Source: JAPOXR01 sp963662395 (GTDB taxonomy: Bacteria; Pseudomonadota; Alphaproteobacteria; Rhodobacterales; Rhodobacteraceae). Taken from it: a stretch of DNA of 64,000 nt. The stretch is from positions 2,604,001 through 2,668,000 of the forward strand of contig OY759511.1 in assembly GCA_963662395.1 (NCBI GenBank), given 5' to 3'. The notes under the pieces are model-generated. The model did no database searches. It was given only the letters and a program-made list of their open reading frames with translations, and was not told the origin of the DNA. Positions 17,219-25,725 of the stretch are shown in pieces; positions within the stretch are counted from its first letter, which is position 1; each line of letters begins with the position of its first letter. The position numbers and the translations under genes were made by a program.

Positions 17219-18733
17219 TTGGATCTTTTCTTCCAGGCCCTGTCTCTCGCATTCACCCCCCAAGCGGTCGGTGCAATCGGCCTTGGCTCATTGGTGGGGC
17301 TGGTGTTCGGATCCGTTCCCGGGCTGACCTTCACGGTCGCGCTGGCACTGGCACTGCCGATCACCTTCGGCATGGAGCCGGTCCCGGCCATCGGGATGCT
17401 CCTGGGCACGTATGTGGGCGGCATGACGGGCGGTTCGGTGTCGGCGATCCTCCTGGGAATACCCGGGACGCCGTCTGCCGCCGCGACCGTGCTCGACGGC
17501 CACCCGATGACCAGGAAGGGCGAAGCGTCGATCGCGCTGGGGACGGCAGTGATCGTGTCGGTGTTCGGCGGCATATTCAGCCTTGTCGTGATGATCGTTT
17601 CGGTCGACCTGGTGTCCCGGATCGCCATCAGCTTCGGTCCCGCTGAAATCTTTGCACTTGTCCTGTTCGGCATGTCGACGATCTGCGGATTGTGTGGCGA
17701 CTCGTTGCTGAAGGGGCTGATTTCGGGCGTGCTGGGCCTGATGATCATGACCGTGGGCATCGATGCGATTGACGGAATTCCGCGCATGACCTTCGACAGC
17801 GTCAACTTGCTTCAGGGCGTGAATCTCCTGGTCGCCATGATCGGCCTGTTTGCGGTGCCCTTCATCATTGAAGCATTCGCAGACCCGTCCGCCGACCAGT
17901 CCAGGCCACACCGCATTGCCAATTTGCGCGCCAGGCTTCCGTCCCCGTCCCTGCTGTTCAGCAAGTTCTGGCTGATGATCCGCTGTTCCGCCCTCGGAAC
18001 CGCGATCGGCGCCATACCCGGCACCGGCGGTCCGATCGCCTCCTTCCTCGCCTATGACAATGCCAAGCGGTTTTCGAAGGATCCGGCGTCTTTCGGCAAG
18101 GGCAACATCGACGGGGTGATCGCACCCGAGACCGCCAACAACGCCGTCACCGGAGGCACGCTGATTCCCCTGCTGTCGCTCGGCATTCCCGGAGATCCGG
18201 CGACCGCCATCGTGCTGGCCGGGCTGATGATACACGGCATCACGCCGGGCCCGGCGCTGTTCATGAATCATGCAGGCGAAATCTACGGAATGTATGTCGC
18301 CGTCATCATCGCTTATGTCTGGGTGCTGGGAATGCAGCTGATCGGCGTTCGCCTGTTCGTCCATGTGCTGCGGATCCCGCGTGAATTGCTGGCGGTCGCG
18401 GTGATGGTGCTGTGCGCGATCGGTGCCTATTCGATCCGCAACAGCGCCTTCGACATTTTTGCCATGGGCGCAATCGGGGCGCTGGCCTACCTGCTGGCGG
18501 CCGTGCGCGTGCCGATCACGCCGATTGTTCTCGGCATGGTCCTCGGCCCGACATTGGAAAACGAATTCCGCACCGCGATGATGCTGTCGGGCGGAAGCAT
18601 GGACATCTTCCTGTCGTCTCCGGCAGCGCTGATCTTTTTCGCGCTGGCACTCCTGGTCATTGGCTACCAGTTTGCGGGCGAGTTGAGGCCCAAAAGAAAC
18701 ACTCAAGACGAGGCCGGGGGGTCGAATGGCTGA
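17219..18733 (+). CDS. Tripartite tricarboxylate transporter large permease (TctA family)
   Basis: A 504-residue, multi-spanning permease (about 11-12 helices). Family hallmarks are GLVFGSVPGLTF, the long conserved loop around GGSVSAILLGIPGTPSAAAT, the matching second-half loop GGTLIPLLSLGIPGDPATA, and AVMVLCAIGAYS. No ATG is available; TTG 17219 is the likely start. It moves the ligand delivered by the TctC-like protein across the inner membrane. Its 3' end overlaps the next enzyme gene by 8 bp, tying transport and catabolism in one operon. Confidence 0.93.
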   Translation: MDLFFQALSLAFTPQAVGAIGLGSLVGLVFGSVPGLTFTVALALALPITFGMEPVPAIGMLLGTYVGGMTGGSVSAILLGIPGTPSAAATVLDGHPMTRKGEASIALGTAVIVSVFGGIFSLVVMIVSVDLVSRIAISFGPAEIFALVLFGMSTICGLCGDSLLKGLISGVLGLMIMTVGIDAIDGIPRMTFDSVNLLQGVNLLVAMIGLFAVPFIIEAFADPSADQSRPHRIANLRARLPSPSLLFSKFWLMIRCSALGTAIGAIPGTGGPIASFLAYDNAKRFSKDPASFGKGNIDGVIAPETANNAVTGGTLIPLLSLGIPGDPATAIVLAGLMIHGITPGPALFMNHAGEIYGMYVAVIIAYVWVLGMQLIGVRLFVHVLRIPRELLAVAVMVLCAIGAYSIRNSAFDIFAMGAIGALAYLLAAVRVPITPIVLGMVLGPTLENEFRTAMMLSGGSMDIFLSSPAALIFFALALLVIGYQFAGELRPKRNTQDEAGGSNG

Positions 18734-20615
18734 CATGAACTTGCTGCCGGAGGAAGACCAGGACATGTCCGAACGGGCGGCGGTATTCGCAACCAATACC
18801 GTGGATGCGGCGCTGGATGACGGTTTGATCGAGCCGGTCATCGACCTCACCTTGTCGGAGGCGCTGGTCATCGGATTGCTGAAACAGGGCGTCCGCCGCT
18901 ACTTCGTCATATTCGGCCATGGTTCCACCGATTTTGGCGAGGTGTTGCGCGTGTATTCGCGGGCCGGGGCCGTTGACGTCATAAACTGCCGCAACGAGGT
19001 CGAGATGGCGCATGCCGCCACTGCATATGCATGGGTCCATGGCGAGACGCCAGCCGTTGTCACCTCGATCGGCCCCGGCGCGCTCCAGGCCATGGCCGGT
19101 TCGCTTGCGTCCGCATCGAACGGAATCGGCGTTTATCACATCTATGGCGATGAAACCACGCAGGGCGAGGGTTTCAACATGCAGCAGGTGCCCAAGCGCG
19201 AGCAGGGGGTCTTCGGGAAGCTGACGTCTTTGATGGGACAGTCATACACGCTGCACACGCCGGGCAGCCTGCGCGAATGTCTTCGCCGCGGCACCAACTG
19301 CGTGCACCACCCCTACAAGCCCGGCCCATTCTACGTGATGCTGCCCATCAACACGCAACCCCGGCCGACGAAACTCGGCGTCGGAGCCCTGCCTGGCCGG
19401 ACCGCCATTCCCGCGCTGGCACCTGCCGGTCCGGACGGCCTGGAGGATGCGGTACAGTTCCTGCGCAGCCGAAGACGCATCGTCATCAAGGCAGGCGGCG
19501 GAGCCCGCGCCCATCACGAGGCCATCAGGAAGTTCGCCACCCGGGTTGGTGCGCCGGTTGTGCTTTCTCCCGGTTCAACCGGAGTCGTGGCGGACAGCCA
19601 TGATCAGAACATGCATGTCGGCGGCTCGAAGGGATCGATTTCCGGCAACTATGCCATGCACAATGCCGACTCGGTGATCATGATCGGAAGCCGCGCCGTC
19701 TGCCAGGCCGACTGTTCCGGCATCGGGTATCCGAACGCGGGCGCGGTTCTGAACCTGAACGGCGATCTTGGTGATGTGACGCATTATGCGAACTCGATCT
19801 GCCTGCCGGGCGACATCACCGCGGTAATCGAGGCCCTGTTGGCCGCGGCCGGATCCGATACCGGTGCCAGCCGGCGCCAGGAATGGCTGCGCGAATGCGT
19901 GGCAAGAAAGCGCGAGTGGACCGATTTCAAATCCTCCCGGATTCATGCCGATCCATTGGCTGATGATGTCTGGCAGCGTCCTGTGCTGACACAGCCGGCG
20001 GCCATTCATGCGGTCAGCTCTCTTGCCAACCGCGTCGGCGCCATCAAGTTCTTTGATGCCGGCGATGTGCAGGCCAACGGGTTCCAGGTCGTGGAGGATG
20101 ACCTGCCGGGCCAGACATTTACCGAAGCCGGAGCGTCCTATATGGGGTTTGCGTGCTCGGCGTTGTTGAGCGGAGCCCATGTTGACGGAGCGCGATACGC
20201 CATCGCGTTCACGGGTGACGGATCATTCATGATGAACCCGCAGATCCTGATCGACGCGGTCGAACACGGTGTCCGTGGCATGATTGCGCTGTTTGACAAC
20301 CGGCGGATGGCGGCGATCACCGGATTGCAGGAGGCACAATACGGCCACGGGTTCAGGACAAATGACAGCGTTGCCGTCGACTACGTCGCCATGGCGTCCT
20401 CGGTGAGCGGCGTGATGGCCCTGCCCGGGGGTTGCAACCGCGCCGAGTTGGATGCGGCGCTGGATGCGGCGTTTGCCCATGACGGGCTGTCGCTGCTCCA
20501 TATCCCGGTTTATTGCGGCCCCGATCCGATCGCCGGCATGGGAGCCTACGGTGCGTGGAACGTGGGAAACTGGGTCGACGATGTCGAAAGCCGTTACCTG
20601 GAAATGCGGATCTAG
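18726..20615 (+). CDS. Thiamine-diphosphate-dependent enzyme, IolD-like (acetolactate synthase superfamily)
   Basis: A 629-residue ThDP enzyme. The N-terminal pyrimidine domain holds VIFGHGSTDFGEVL and the catalytic Glu region INCRNEVEMAHAA; the middle domain follows; the C-terminal pyrophosphate domain has FTGDGSFMMNPQILIDA and LFDNRRM, the metal-binding GDG..N motif. The FGHG opening and length are typical of 3D-(3,5/4)-trihydroxycyclohexane-1,2-dione hydrolase (IolD) of inositol breakdown, but the rest is divergent, so a related C-C bond cleavage on a sugar-derived diketone is as likely. It overlaps tctA and precedes the IlvD-like dehydratase by about 300 bp. Confidence 0.82.
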   Translation: MADMNLLPEEDQDMSERAAVFATNTVDAALDDGLIEPVIDLTLSEALVIGLLKQGVRRYFVIFGHGSTDFGEVLRVYSRAGAVDVINCRNEVEMAHAATAYAWVHGETPAVVTSIGPGALQAMAGSLASASNGIGVYHIYGDETTQGEGFNMQQVPKREQGVFGKLTSLMGQSYTLHTPGSLRECLRRGTNCVHHPYKPGPFYVMLPINTQPRPTKLGVGALPGRTAIPALAPAGPDGLEDAVQFLRSRRRIVIKAGGGARAHHEAIRKFATRVGAPVVLSPGSTGVVADSHDQNMHVGGSKGSISGNYAMHNADSVIMIGSRAVCQADCSGIGYPNAGAVLNLNGDLGDVTHYANSICLPGDITAVIEALLAAAGSDTGASRRQEWLRECVARKREWTDFKSSRIHADPLADDVWQRPVLTQPAAIHAVSSLANRVGAIKFFDAGDVQANGFQVVEDDLPGQTFTEAGASYMGFACSALLSGAHVDGARYAIAFTGDGSFMMNPQILIDAVEHGVRGMIALFDNRRMAAITGLQEAQYGHGFRTNDSVAVDYVAMASSVSGVMALPGGCNRAELDAALDAAFAHDGLSLLHIPVYCGPDPIAGMGAYGAWNVGNWVDDVESRYLEMRI

Positions 20616-20918
20616 ACCGGTGGAGTGAACCATGATTGCAAACCTGTACGGTGGTCACGCAGCCCACACCCGACATGCCCGCCCCCCGGCCGTTTCGGCC
20701 AGGGGAATCGCTGGCCTGCCTCGCGACAAGCTCCCGGCCCGACCCAACGAGCCTGCCGGCCATTCCGGCCATTTGCAAGCACGAATCGGCAGCCGCACCG
20801 CAATGCCGGCGGATGCCTGCTCGATGACCTGGTTCGACCGGATCGGGATTGCCGAATTCGGCGCACCGCGCCGTCGTCCCCTTGCTGCCGTCCGCCAGGA
20901 ACCCGCAGGGCGGCCGCA
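20616..20918. other. 303-bp gap between the ThDP enzyme and the dehydratase
   Basis: A 96-codon frame (ATG 20632, with GGTGGAG upstream) crosses the gap and ends in TGA at 20920-20922, overlapping the dehydratase ATG. Its product is rich in Arg, Ala and Pro and matches no family I know. A GC-rich hairpin (CGGCCG, TTT, CGGCC) sits near 20690-20704. It may be a leader peptide gene, a decayed gene or plain spacer. Confidence 0.3.
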
Positions 20919-22640
20919 ATGACGGTGACAGGGGAAAAAGGGTTCGCGCGGGGTCTGACCGATTACGGGGATCGTGATTTCGCGGTCTATCTTCGCCGTT
21001 CATTTGCGTCGTCCATGGGATATTCGGGCGAGGTTCTCAAGAAACCGATAGTCGGGATTGCCAATACCAATTCGGGATTCAACAACTGTCACCGTCATTT
21101 CCCGGAATTGCTCGAGGCGGTGAAGCGCGGAGTTCTGCTCGGCGGTGCCCTCCCGGTCGAGTTTCCGACAATTTCGCTGGGCGAGGTGTTTCTCAGCCCC
21201 ACCAGCCTGAAATTCCGCAATCTGATGTCCATGGACACCGAGGAGATGATCCGCGCCCAGCCGATGGATGCGGTCGTGCTGATGGGAGGATGTGACAAGA
21301 CGGTTCCAGCCCAGCTGATGGGCGCCGCTTCAGCCGACCTGCCGGCGGTTCAGCTTGTCGCTGGTCCGATGATGACATCCCGGCACCTCGGAGAACGCCT
21401 GGGTGCATGCACGGACTGCCGCCGCTTCTGGGGAATGTATCGGGCCGGCAAGATTTCGGCCGATGAAATCGGCCGCGTCGAGGGACGACTGGCCACGACA
21501 ACGGGGACCTGCGCGGTCATGGGAACCGCGTCCACGATGGCCTGCATTTCCGAGACCCTCGGAATGTCCCTGCCCGGCACCGCAGCCATCCCCGCGGTCC
21601 ATGCCGACAGGCTGCGCGCCGCCGAGGCATCGGGGCTGGCGGCGGCACGGCTGATCAACGATCCGGTCCGGCCAAGCCAGGTCATCACCGCCAATTCGAT
21701 AGAGAACGCGCTTCGTGTCATCCTGGCCCTGGGTGGATCAACGAACGCGGTCATTCACCTGACGGCAATCGCCGCTCGGCTCGGCGTGTCCGTTTCCCTG
21801 GAGCGGTTGAATGAATTGTCGGACTCGACGCCGGTGCTGGTCAACCTGAAGCCGGTCGGTGATGCCTACATGGAGGATTTCCATTCTGCCGGCGGAATGG
21901 GCGCGGTGCTGCGCGAACTGAGACCGTGGCTTCATCTCGATACGCTGTCGGTCGCCGGCGGTACACTGGGCGACCGCCTGGAGACTGATCAGGGCTGGGT
22001 CGATCGGCGGATCATCGCCAGGGCAGCAGAGCCGCTCGAGCCCCAGGGCGGCCTGGTGGCGCTGTTCGGCAGTCTTGCCCCGCGGGGAGCCATCCTGAAG
22101 CGTTCGGCCGCCGACAAGCGGAATTTCGAGAAAGAGGGCAGGGCGGTCGTGTTCTCGTCGCTTGAAGACCTCGCCAACCGGGTTGACGATCCGGAGCTCG
22201 ACATTTGCGAAGATGATTTCATGGTGCTGCAGAATGCCGGGCCCCGAAGCGCCTCCGGGATGCCCGAGGCAGGATACCTGCCGATTCCGAGGAAGCTCGG
22301 TGCCAGGGGCGTCACCGACATGGTGCGGATTTCCGATGCCAGGATGTCCGGAACCGCGTTCGGCACCATCGTCCTGCATGTTGTCCCCGAAAGCGCGGTC
22401 GGCGGGCCGCTGGCGCTGGTCCGGAGCGGCGACCGGATCCGCCTGTCGGTGAAACAGAGGCGCATTGACCTGCTCGTGGATGAGGAGGAGATGGCCCGCC
22501 GCCGCGCCGCATGGTCCCCTCCAACCGTGCCACCCGAGGAACGGCGCGGCTATGACAGGCTTTATGCCACCGAAGTCACCCAGGCCGATGAAGGCTGCGA
22601 TTTCTCGTTCATGCTGCCAGTCCCGGAAGAACCCCGCTGA
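20919..22640 (+). CDS. IlvD/Edd family dehydratase (sugar-acid dehydratase type)
   Basis: A 573-residue Fe-S dehydratase. Cluster and active-site motifs: NTNSGFNNCH (Cys57), GGCDKTVPAQLMG (Cys125), ACTDCRRFWGMYR, and TGTCAVMGTASTMACISE; the C-terminal domain has GPRSASGMPE and ISDARMSGTAFG. Related members dehydrate dihydroxy acids, 6-phosphogluconate or aldonates such as arabonate and xylonate; the operon context favours a sugar acid over branched-chain biosynthesis. ATG 20919 starts the conserved region; the frame is open for a further 98 codons upstream but without family similarity. Confidence 0.91.
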   Translation: MTVTGEKGFARGLTDYGDRDFAVYLRRSFASSMGYSGEVLKKPIVGIANTNSGFNNCHRHFPELLEAVKRGVLLGGALPVEFPTISLGEVFLSPTSLKFRNLMSMDTEEMIRAQPMDAVVLMGGCDKTVPAQLMGAASADLPAVQLVAGPMMTSRHLGERLGACTDCRRFWGMYRAGKISADEIGRVEGRLATTTGTCAVMGTASTMACISETLGMSLPGTAAIPAVHADRLRAAEASGLAAARLINDPVRPSQVITANSIENALRVILALGGSTNAVIHLTAIAARLGVSVSLERLNELSDSTPVLVNLKPVGDAYMEDFHSAGGMGAVLRELRPWLHLDTLSVAGGTLGDRLETDQGWVDRRIIARAAEPLEPQGGLVALFGSLAPRGAILKRSAADKRNFEKEGRAVVFSSLEDLANRVDDPELDICEDDFMVLQNAGPRSASGMPEAGYLPIPRKLGARGVTDMVRISDARMSGTAFGTIVLHVVPESAVGGPLALVRSGDRIRLSVKQRRIDLLVDEEEMARRRAAWSPPTVPPEERRGYDRLYATEVTQADEGCDFSFMLPVPEEPR

Positions 22641-22685
22641 CGCTGGCAGGCCTACGGAAGGAAACCAATCAATGGGGGAAAAGCC

Positions 22686-22860
22686 ATGATCAGGACACTC
22701 ACTACATTTGATCCGGCCGACCACCTTGAATTCCGATCAGGTCATTGCCGACTTCATGTCGGCCGCACTGGAGACGAATGAGTCAGCATGTGTCGCCCAT
22801 GCCCTGGGTGTCGTTGCGCGCGTCAGGGCATGACGGAGACCGCCCGAAGGACCGGACGGA
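22686..22860 (+). pseudogene. Frameshifted remnant of a probable addiction-module antidote gene
   Basis: Reading three frames in turn restores the antidote family pattern: FDPADHLE, then after a first shift DQVIADFMSAALETNESA followed by ALGVVARV, and after a second shift QGMTETARRTGR. Two frame breaks and a stop at the 'GMT' block mean no functional protein. It is a relative of the remnant at 9312-9485. No toxin partner is seen. It lies directly upstream of the first copy of the 1.5-kb direct repeat. Confidence 0.6.
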
Positions 22861-22970
22861 TCAATCTGCCGAATCCGCGACCGGAAGTGCCGGCGGCCAC
22901 CGGGGCGCGGCCGCCCCCCGATCCCCCACACAACCACCTTCCCAGGTCGGGGGTTTTCTGCTATCACTGC

Positions 22971-22984
22971 TGCACACGTGTGCA
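22971..22984. promoter_or_regulatory. Perfect palindromic operator candidate for a LacI-family regulator (copy 1)
   Basis: TGCACACGTGTGCA is a perfect 14-bp palindrome with a central CG, the form expected for a LacI-family operator. It lies 37 bp before the binding-protein ATG, where it would block initiation. The operon itself encodes a LacI-family regulator at 29000-30016. Confidence 0.6.
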
Positions 22985-23021
22985 ACCACATGACGGCATG
23001 TGCCAAAGAAGGAGTAATCAC

Positions 23022-24368
23022 ATGACTTCAGTAATCCGTACCTCTGCATTGATCTGTGTGCTGGGCGGTCTTGCCGCTCCGGTTTTCGCCGAAGACATCA
23101 ACATCACGGTTTGGGCCGGCGGCTCGAACGACAGTGACAGCTACCGCATCGAGGCCATCGAAATGGCCGCGGGCATTCTCGAGCGCGAGGCGGCCATCCT
23201 GGGCGAGGAGCTGAACATCACCGTGGACGGCCGGCGCGACTTTTCCGGCTGGGACGAGTTCAAGCAGGGGGTGACGCTCGGTGCCGAGGCCGGCACCGCC
23301 CCCAGCATCGTCGTCACCTCGCATCTCGACATCGCACCATGGAGCCAGGCCGGCTACATCGCGGCGGTCGAAGACTATGTCGATCTCGATTCCTGGCCGC
23401 TGAGCAACGTCTATCCGAACCTCATGGAGATCGCCTCCTATGCCGGTACCCAGTGGGGCATCCCGCAGGATGCCGAATCCCGCCCGTTCTTCTTCTGGCG
23501 CGAGACGCTCGGCCAGCTCGGCTACAGCGAAGACGACATCGATTCACTGCCAGGCAGGGTTGCCAGCGGCGAGTATACGCTCCGGAACGTGCTGGAGGAC
23601 GCCACGAAGGCTGTCGAGATGGGCCTCGTCGAGGAAGGCTACGGCTTCTATCCCCGGGTCTCCAACGGTCCCGACTATGCGCAGTTCTACCAGTCCTTCG
23701 GCGGTGAGCTCGTCGATCCGGACACCGGCAGGCTGGTGCTCGACAAGGCGGCCATGACCGAGTTCTACCAGTTCTTCGTCGATGCCGTGGCGGCGGGCGT
23801 GACGCGCCGGAACCACATCGGCACCGAATGGAACCAGTGGTACAACGAGGTCGCCAACGGCCGCGCCGCCTTCTGGCACGGCGGAACCTGGCATTTCGGC
23901 CGCTATGCGCGCGAGGGCAATGACGATTTCTGGAACACGATCCAGTTCTCGCTGATCCCGGCCGGCAACGATGCCGGGCGCGCCAACACGATCACGCACC
24001 CGCTGGTCTACCTGGTCATGAGCCAGGAGGATGACCGCGTCGAGGAGATCGCGGCGCAGCTGATCGCCATCGCCACCGAGCCGCGCCTCAACACGCTGCA
24101 TGCGATCCAGTCGAATCACCTCGCCGTGGCCAGGGCGCAGGCGGATGTCGACCTCTATCGCGGCAATCGCTGGGCGTCCGAGGCAACGGAAGTTCTGCTG
24201 GGCTCGGCAAATTCCCAGCCGAACCACCTGCAGTATGGCGCATTCTCGGAAGCCATGTTCCGCGGGCTTGAAGCCGCCTGGACCGGCGTGCAGACCCCGG
24301 AAGAGGCCGTGGCCGAGATCGAGGCACAGATGCGGGCAACGATCGGTGACGATCTGATCGTGCGCTGA
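23022..24368 (+). CDS. Sugar-type ABC transporter substrate-binding protein, copy 1
   Basis: A 448-residue family-1 extracellular solute-binding protein. The signal peptide ends near APVFA (residues 1-21), and the mature protein starts EDINITVWAGGSNDSD. SD AAGGAG (23008-23013) precedes ATG 23022. It is the first gene of an operon with two permeases, an ATPase, a phosphodiesterase, a LacI regulator and a phosphatase. The gene is duplicated exactly at 33210-34556. Ligand is unknown; operon enzymes suggest a phosphodiester or phosphorylated polyol rather than a plain sugar. Confidence 0.93.
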   Translation: MTSVIRTSALICVLGGLAAPVFAEDINITVWAGGSNDSDSYRIEAIEMAAGILEREAAILGEELNITVDGRRDFSGWDEFKQGVTLGAEAGTAPSIVVTSHLDIAPWSQAGYIAAVEDYVDLDSWPLSNVYPNLMEIASYAGTQWGIPQDAESRPFFFWRETLGQLGYSEDDIDSLPGRVASGEYTLRNVLEDATKAVEMGLVEEGYGFYPRVSNGPDYAQFYQSFGGELVDPDTGRLVLDKAAMTEFYQFFVDAVAAGVTRRNHIGTEWNQWYNEVANGRAAFWHGGTWHFGRYAREGNDDFWNTIQFSLIPAGNDAGRANTITHPLVYLVMSQEDDRVEEIAAQLIAIATEPRLNTLHAIQSNHLAVARAQADVDLYRGNRWASEATEVLLGSANSQPNHLQYGAFSEAMFRGLEAAWTGVQTPEEAVAEIEAQMRATIGDDLIVR

Positions 24369-24380
24369 GACAAGACCGGT

Positions 24381-24403
24381 GCGGGCCGTCCCTGGCGGCC
24401 CGC
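24381..24403 (+). terminator. Hairpin after the binding-protein gene (attenuator, copy 1)
   Basis: A perfect 8-bp GC stem (GCGGGCCG 24381-24388, CGGCCCGC 24396-24403) with a 7-nt loop and no T-tract lies 12 bp after the stop. Between a binding-protein gene and its permease genes such hairpins usually lower downstream expression or stabilise the upstream mRNA. Confidence 0.6.
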
Positions 24404-24429
24404 GCATAATTCACGTTAGAGGTTTCTCC

Positions 24430-25725
24430 ATGACGATGCGCATTCTGGGCATCGGATTTCTTTCGCCTGCGCTGGTCGCGGTGGTGATCTTCTTTCTGCT
24501 GCCCGTCCTTCTGACCGTGGTCTTCGCGTTTACCAACATGTCGACCTCGACCGGAATCATGGGCGGCGACTATCGGATCAATACCGAACAGCTGCGAAAC
24601 CTGTCGGACACCGGCATCAGTGAAGCATCGGCGGAGAAGCTGGAAAATGCCGGCTTCCAGATTACCGAAGCGGGCCTTGCTGTCCTGGCTGAACAGTTCA
24701 GCGACCGCACGGCGAATGAGTTGCGCGAGGATTACCTGGGCGAAACCTTCGGCGCCCGCCGCGACCTGGAGCGCGTTCTGAGAAACCTTGACGACCCGAT
24801 ACGCCGGACAAGGGACCGCAAGGCAGCCGCCGACCTGTTCTCTGTCACCATTATCGGCGAACGCTTCGATACCGAGGAACAATTTCGCAGCGCGTTGGCC
24901 GACAGTGGCATCGACGCCGCCGATCACGACGCGCTGACGCTATTCGCCTATACCGGCTGGAACTGGACCACCGACAATTTCAAGCTGTTGGTCGAACTGC
25001 CTTCAACCCTCAGATATGCCACGAACACCGCGTTCTACGTGGCCTGGACGCTGTCCTTCAACATCCTGTTCGGCCTGTTCCTGGCCATATCGACATTCTA
25101 CCTGCCCGGCAAATTGGCCAACACCTTCCGTGCCATCTGGTTCCTGCCACGGATCCTGCCGCCAGTTCTTTACGTGCTGATGTGGAACTGGTTCACCTGG
25201 GACACCGGCTTCATTGCCACCGTCACCGGATGGTTCGGCGCCGCACCCAAGAACTGGATGATGCATACAGGCAGCCACGCCTGGACCACGATCATCCTGA
25301 TCAACGGCTTCGTCGGCGCCTCGCTCGGCATGATCCTGTTTTCATCAGCCATCAAGTCAATTCCCACCTCGATGCTCTATGCCTCCGAGGTGGACGGCGC
25401 CAATCGCTGGCAACAGGTCCGCTACATCATCCTGCCGCAGATGCGTTGGCCGATCCTGTTCATGACCGCCTATCAGACCCTGAGCCTGCTGACCTCGTTC
25501 GAGTACATTCTGCTGGCCACGGATGGTGGCCCCGGGCGCACCACCGAGGTCTGGGCGCTGGCCGCCTTCCACACTGCCCTGAACAACTATGGCGGTAACC
25601 TGCAGTACGGCTTCGGCGCCGCCTATGCGCTGGTCCTGGTCTTTATCGGTATCTTCCTTTCGGTCCTGTATCTGAGGTTTTTCAATTTCAAGGAACTGCT
25701 GAGCAAACCGAGGATCGAACAATGA
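24430..25725 (+). CDS. ABC transporter permease (MalF-like)
   Basis: A 431-residue permease from ATG 24430. An N-terminal helix (LSPALVAVVIFFLLPVLLTVVF) is followed by a long hydrophilic, charged loop of about 140 residues (roughly 40-180) and then five or six helices with the EAA loop YASEVDGANRWQQVRYIILPQM, written in parts as EVDGANRWQQ and IILPQM. The loop lies where sugar permeases usually have only a short periplasmic segment; E. coli MalF has its large loop between later helices. The stop overlaps the next permease start by 4 bp. Confidence 0.92.
   Translation: MTMRILGIGFLSPALVAVVIFFLLPVLLTVVFAFTNMSTSTGIMGGDYRINTEQLRNLSDTGISEASAEKLENAGFQITEAGLAVLAEQFSDRTANELREDYLGETFGARRDLERVLRNLDDPIRRTRDRKAAADLFSVTIIGERFDTEEQFRSALADSGIDAADHDALTLFAYTGWNWTTDNFKLLVELPSTLRYATNTAFYVAWTLSFNILFGLFLAISTFYLPGKLANTFRAIWFLPRILPPVLYVLMWNWFTWDTGFIATVTGWFGAAPKNWMMHTGSHAWTTIILINGFVGASLGMILFSSAIKSIPTSMLYASEVDGANRWQQVRYIILPQMRWPILFMTAYQTLSLLTSFEYILLATDGGPGRTTEVWALAAFHTALNNYGGNLQYGFGAAYALVLVFIGIFLSVLYLRFFNFKELLSKPRIEQ

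Larger units (their letters stand above)
22911..24406 (+). repeat. 1,496-bp direct repeat, copy 1
   Basis: The segment is repeated at 33099-34594 (offset 10,188 bp) with no difference found by reading both. Identity in all six frames is consistent, so silent sites match too. The unit starts 60 bp before an operator palindrome, includes one whole binding-protein gene and stops just after its 3' hairpin. No insertion-sequence ends or target duplications are visible at its borders. Confidence 0.95.

Noticed and set aside
17288..18871. 527-codon minus-strand frame across the TctA-like gene
   Set aside because: Antisense shadow with His/Gln/Arg-rich product, no known domain, while the plus strand has a standard TctA sequence.
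20625..20918. 98-codon N-terminal extension of the IlvD-like dehydratase
   Set aside because: No similarity to the family before MTVTGEKG; the conserved region starts at ATG 20919 with normal length.
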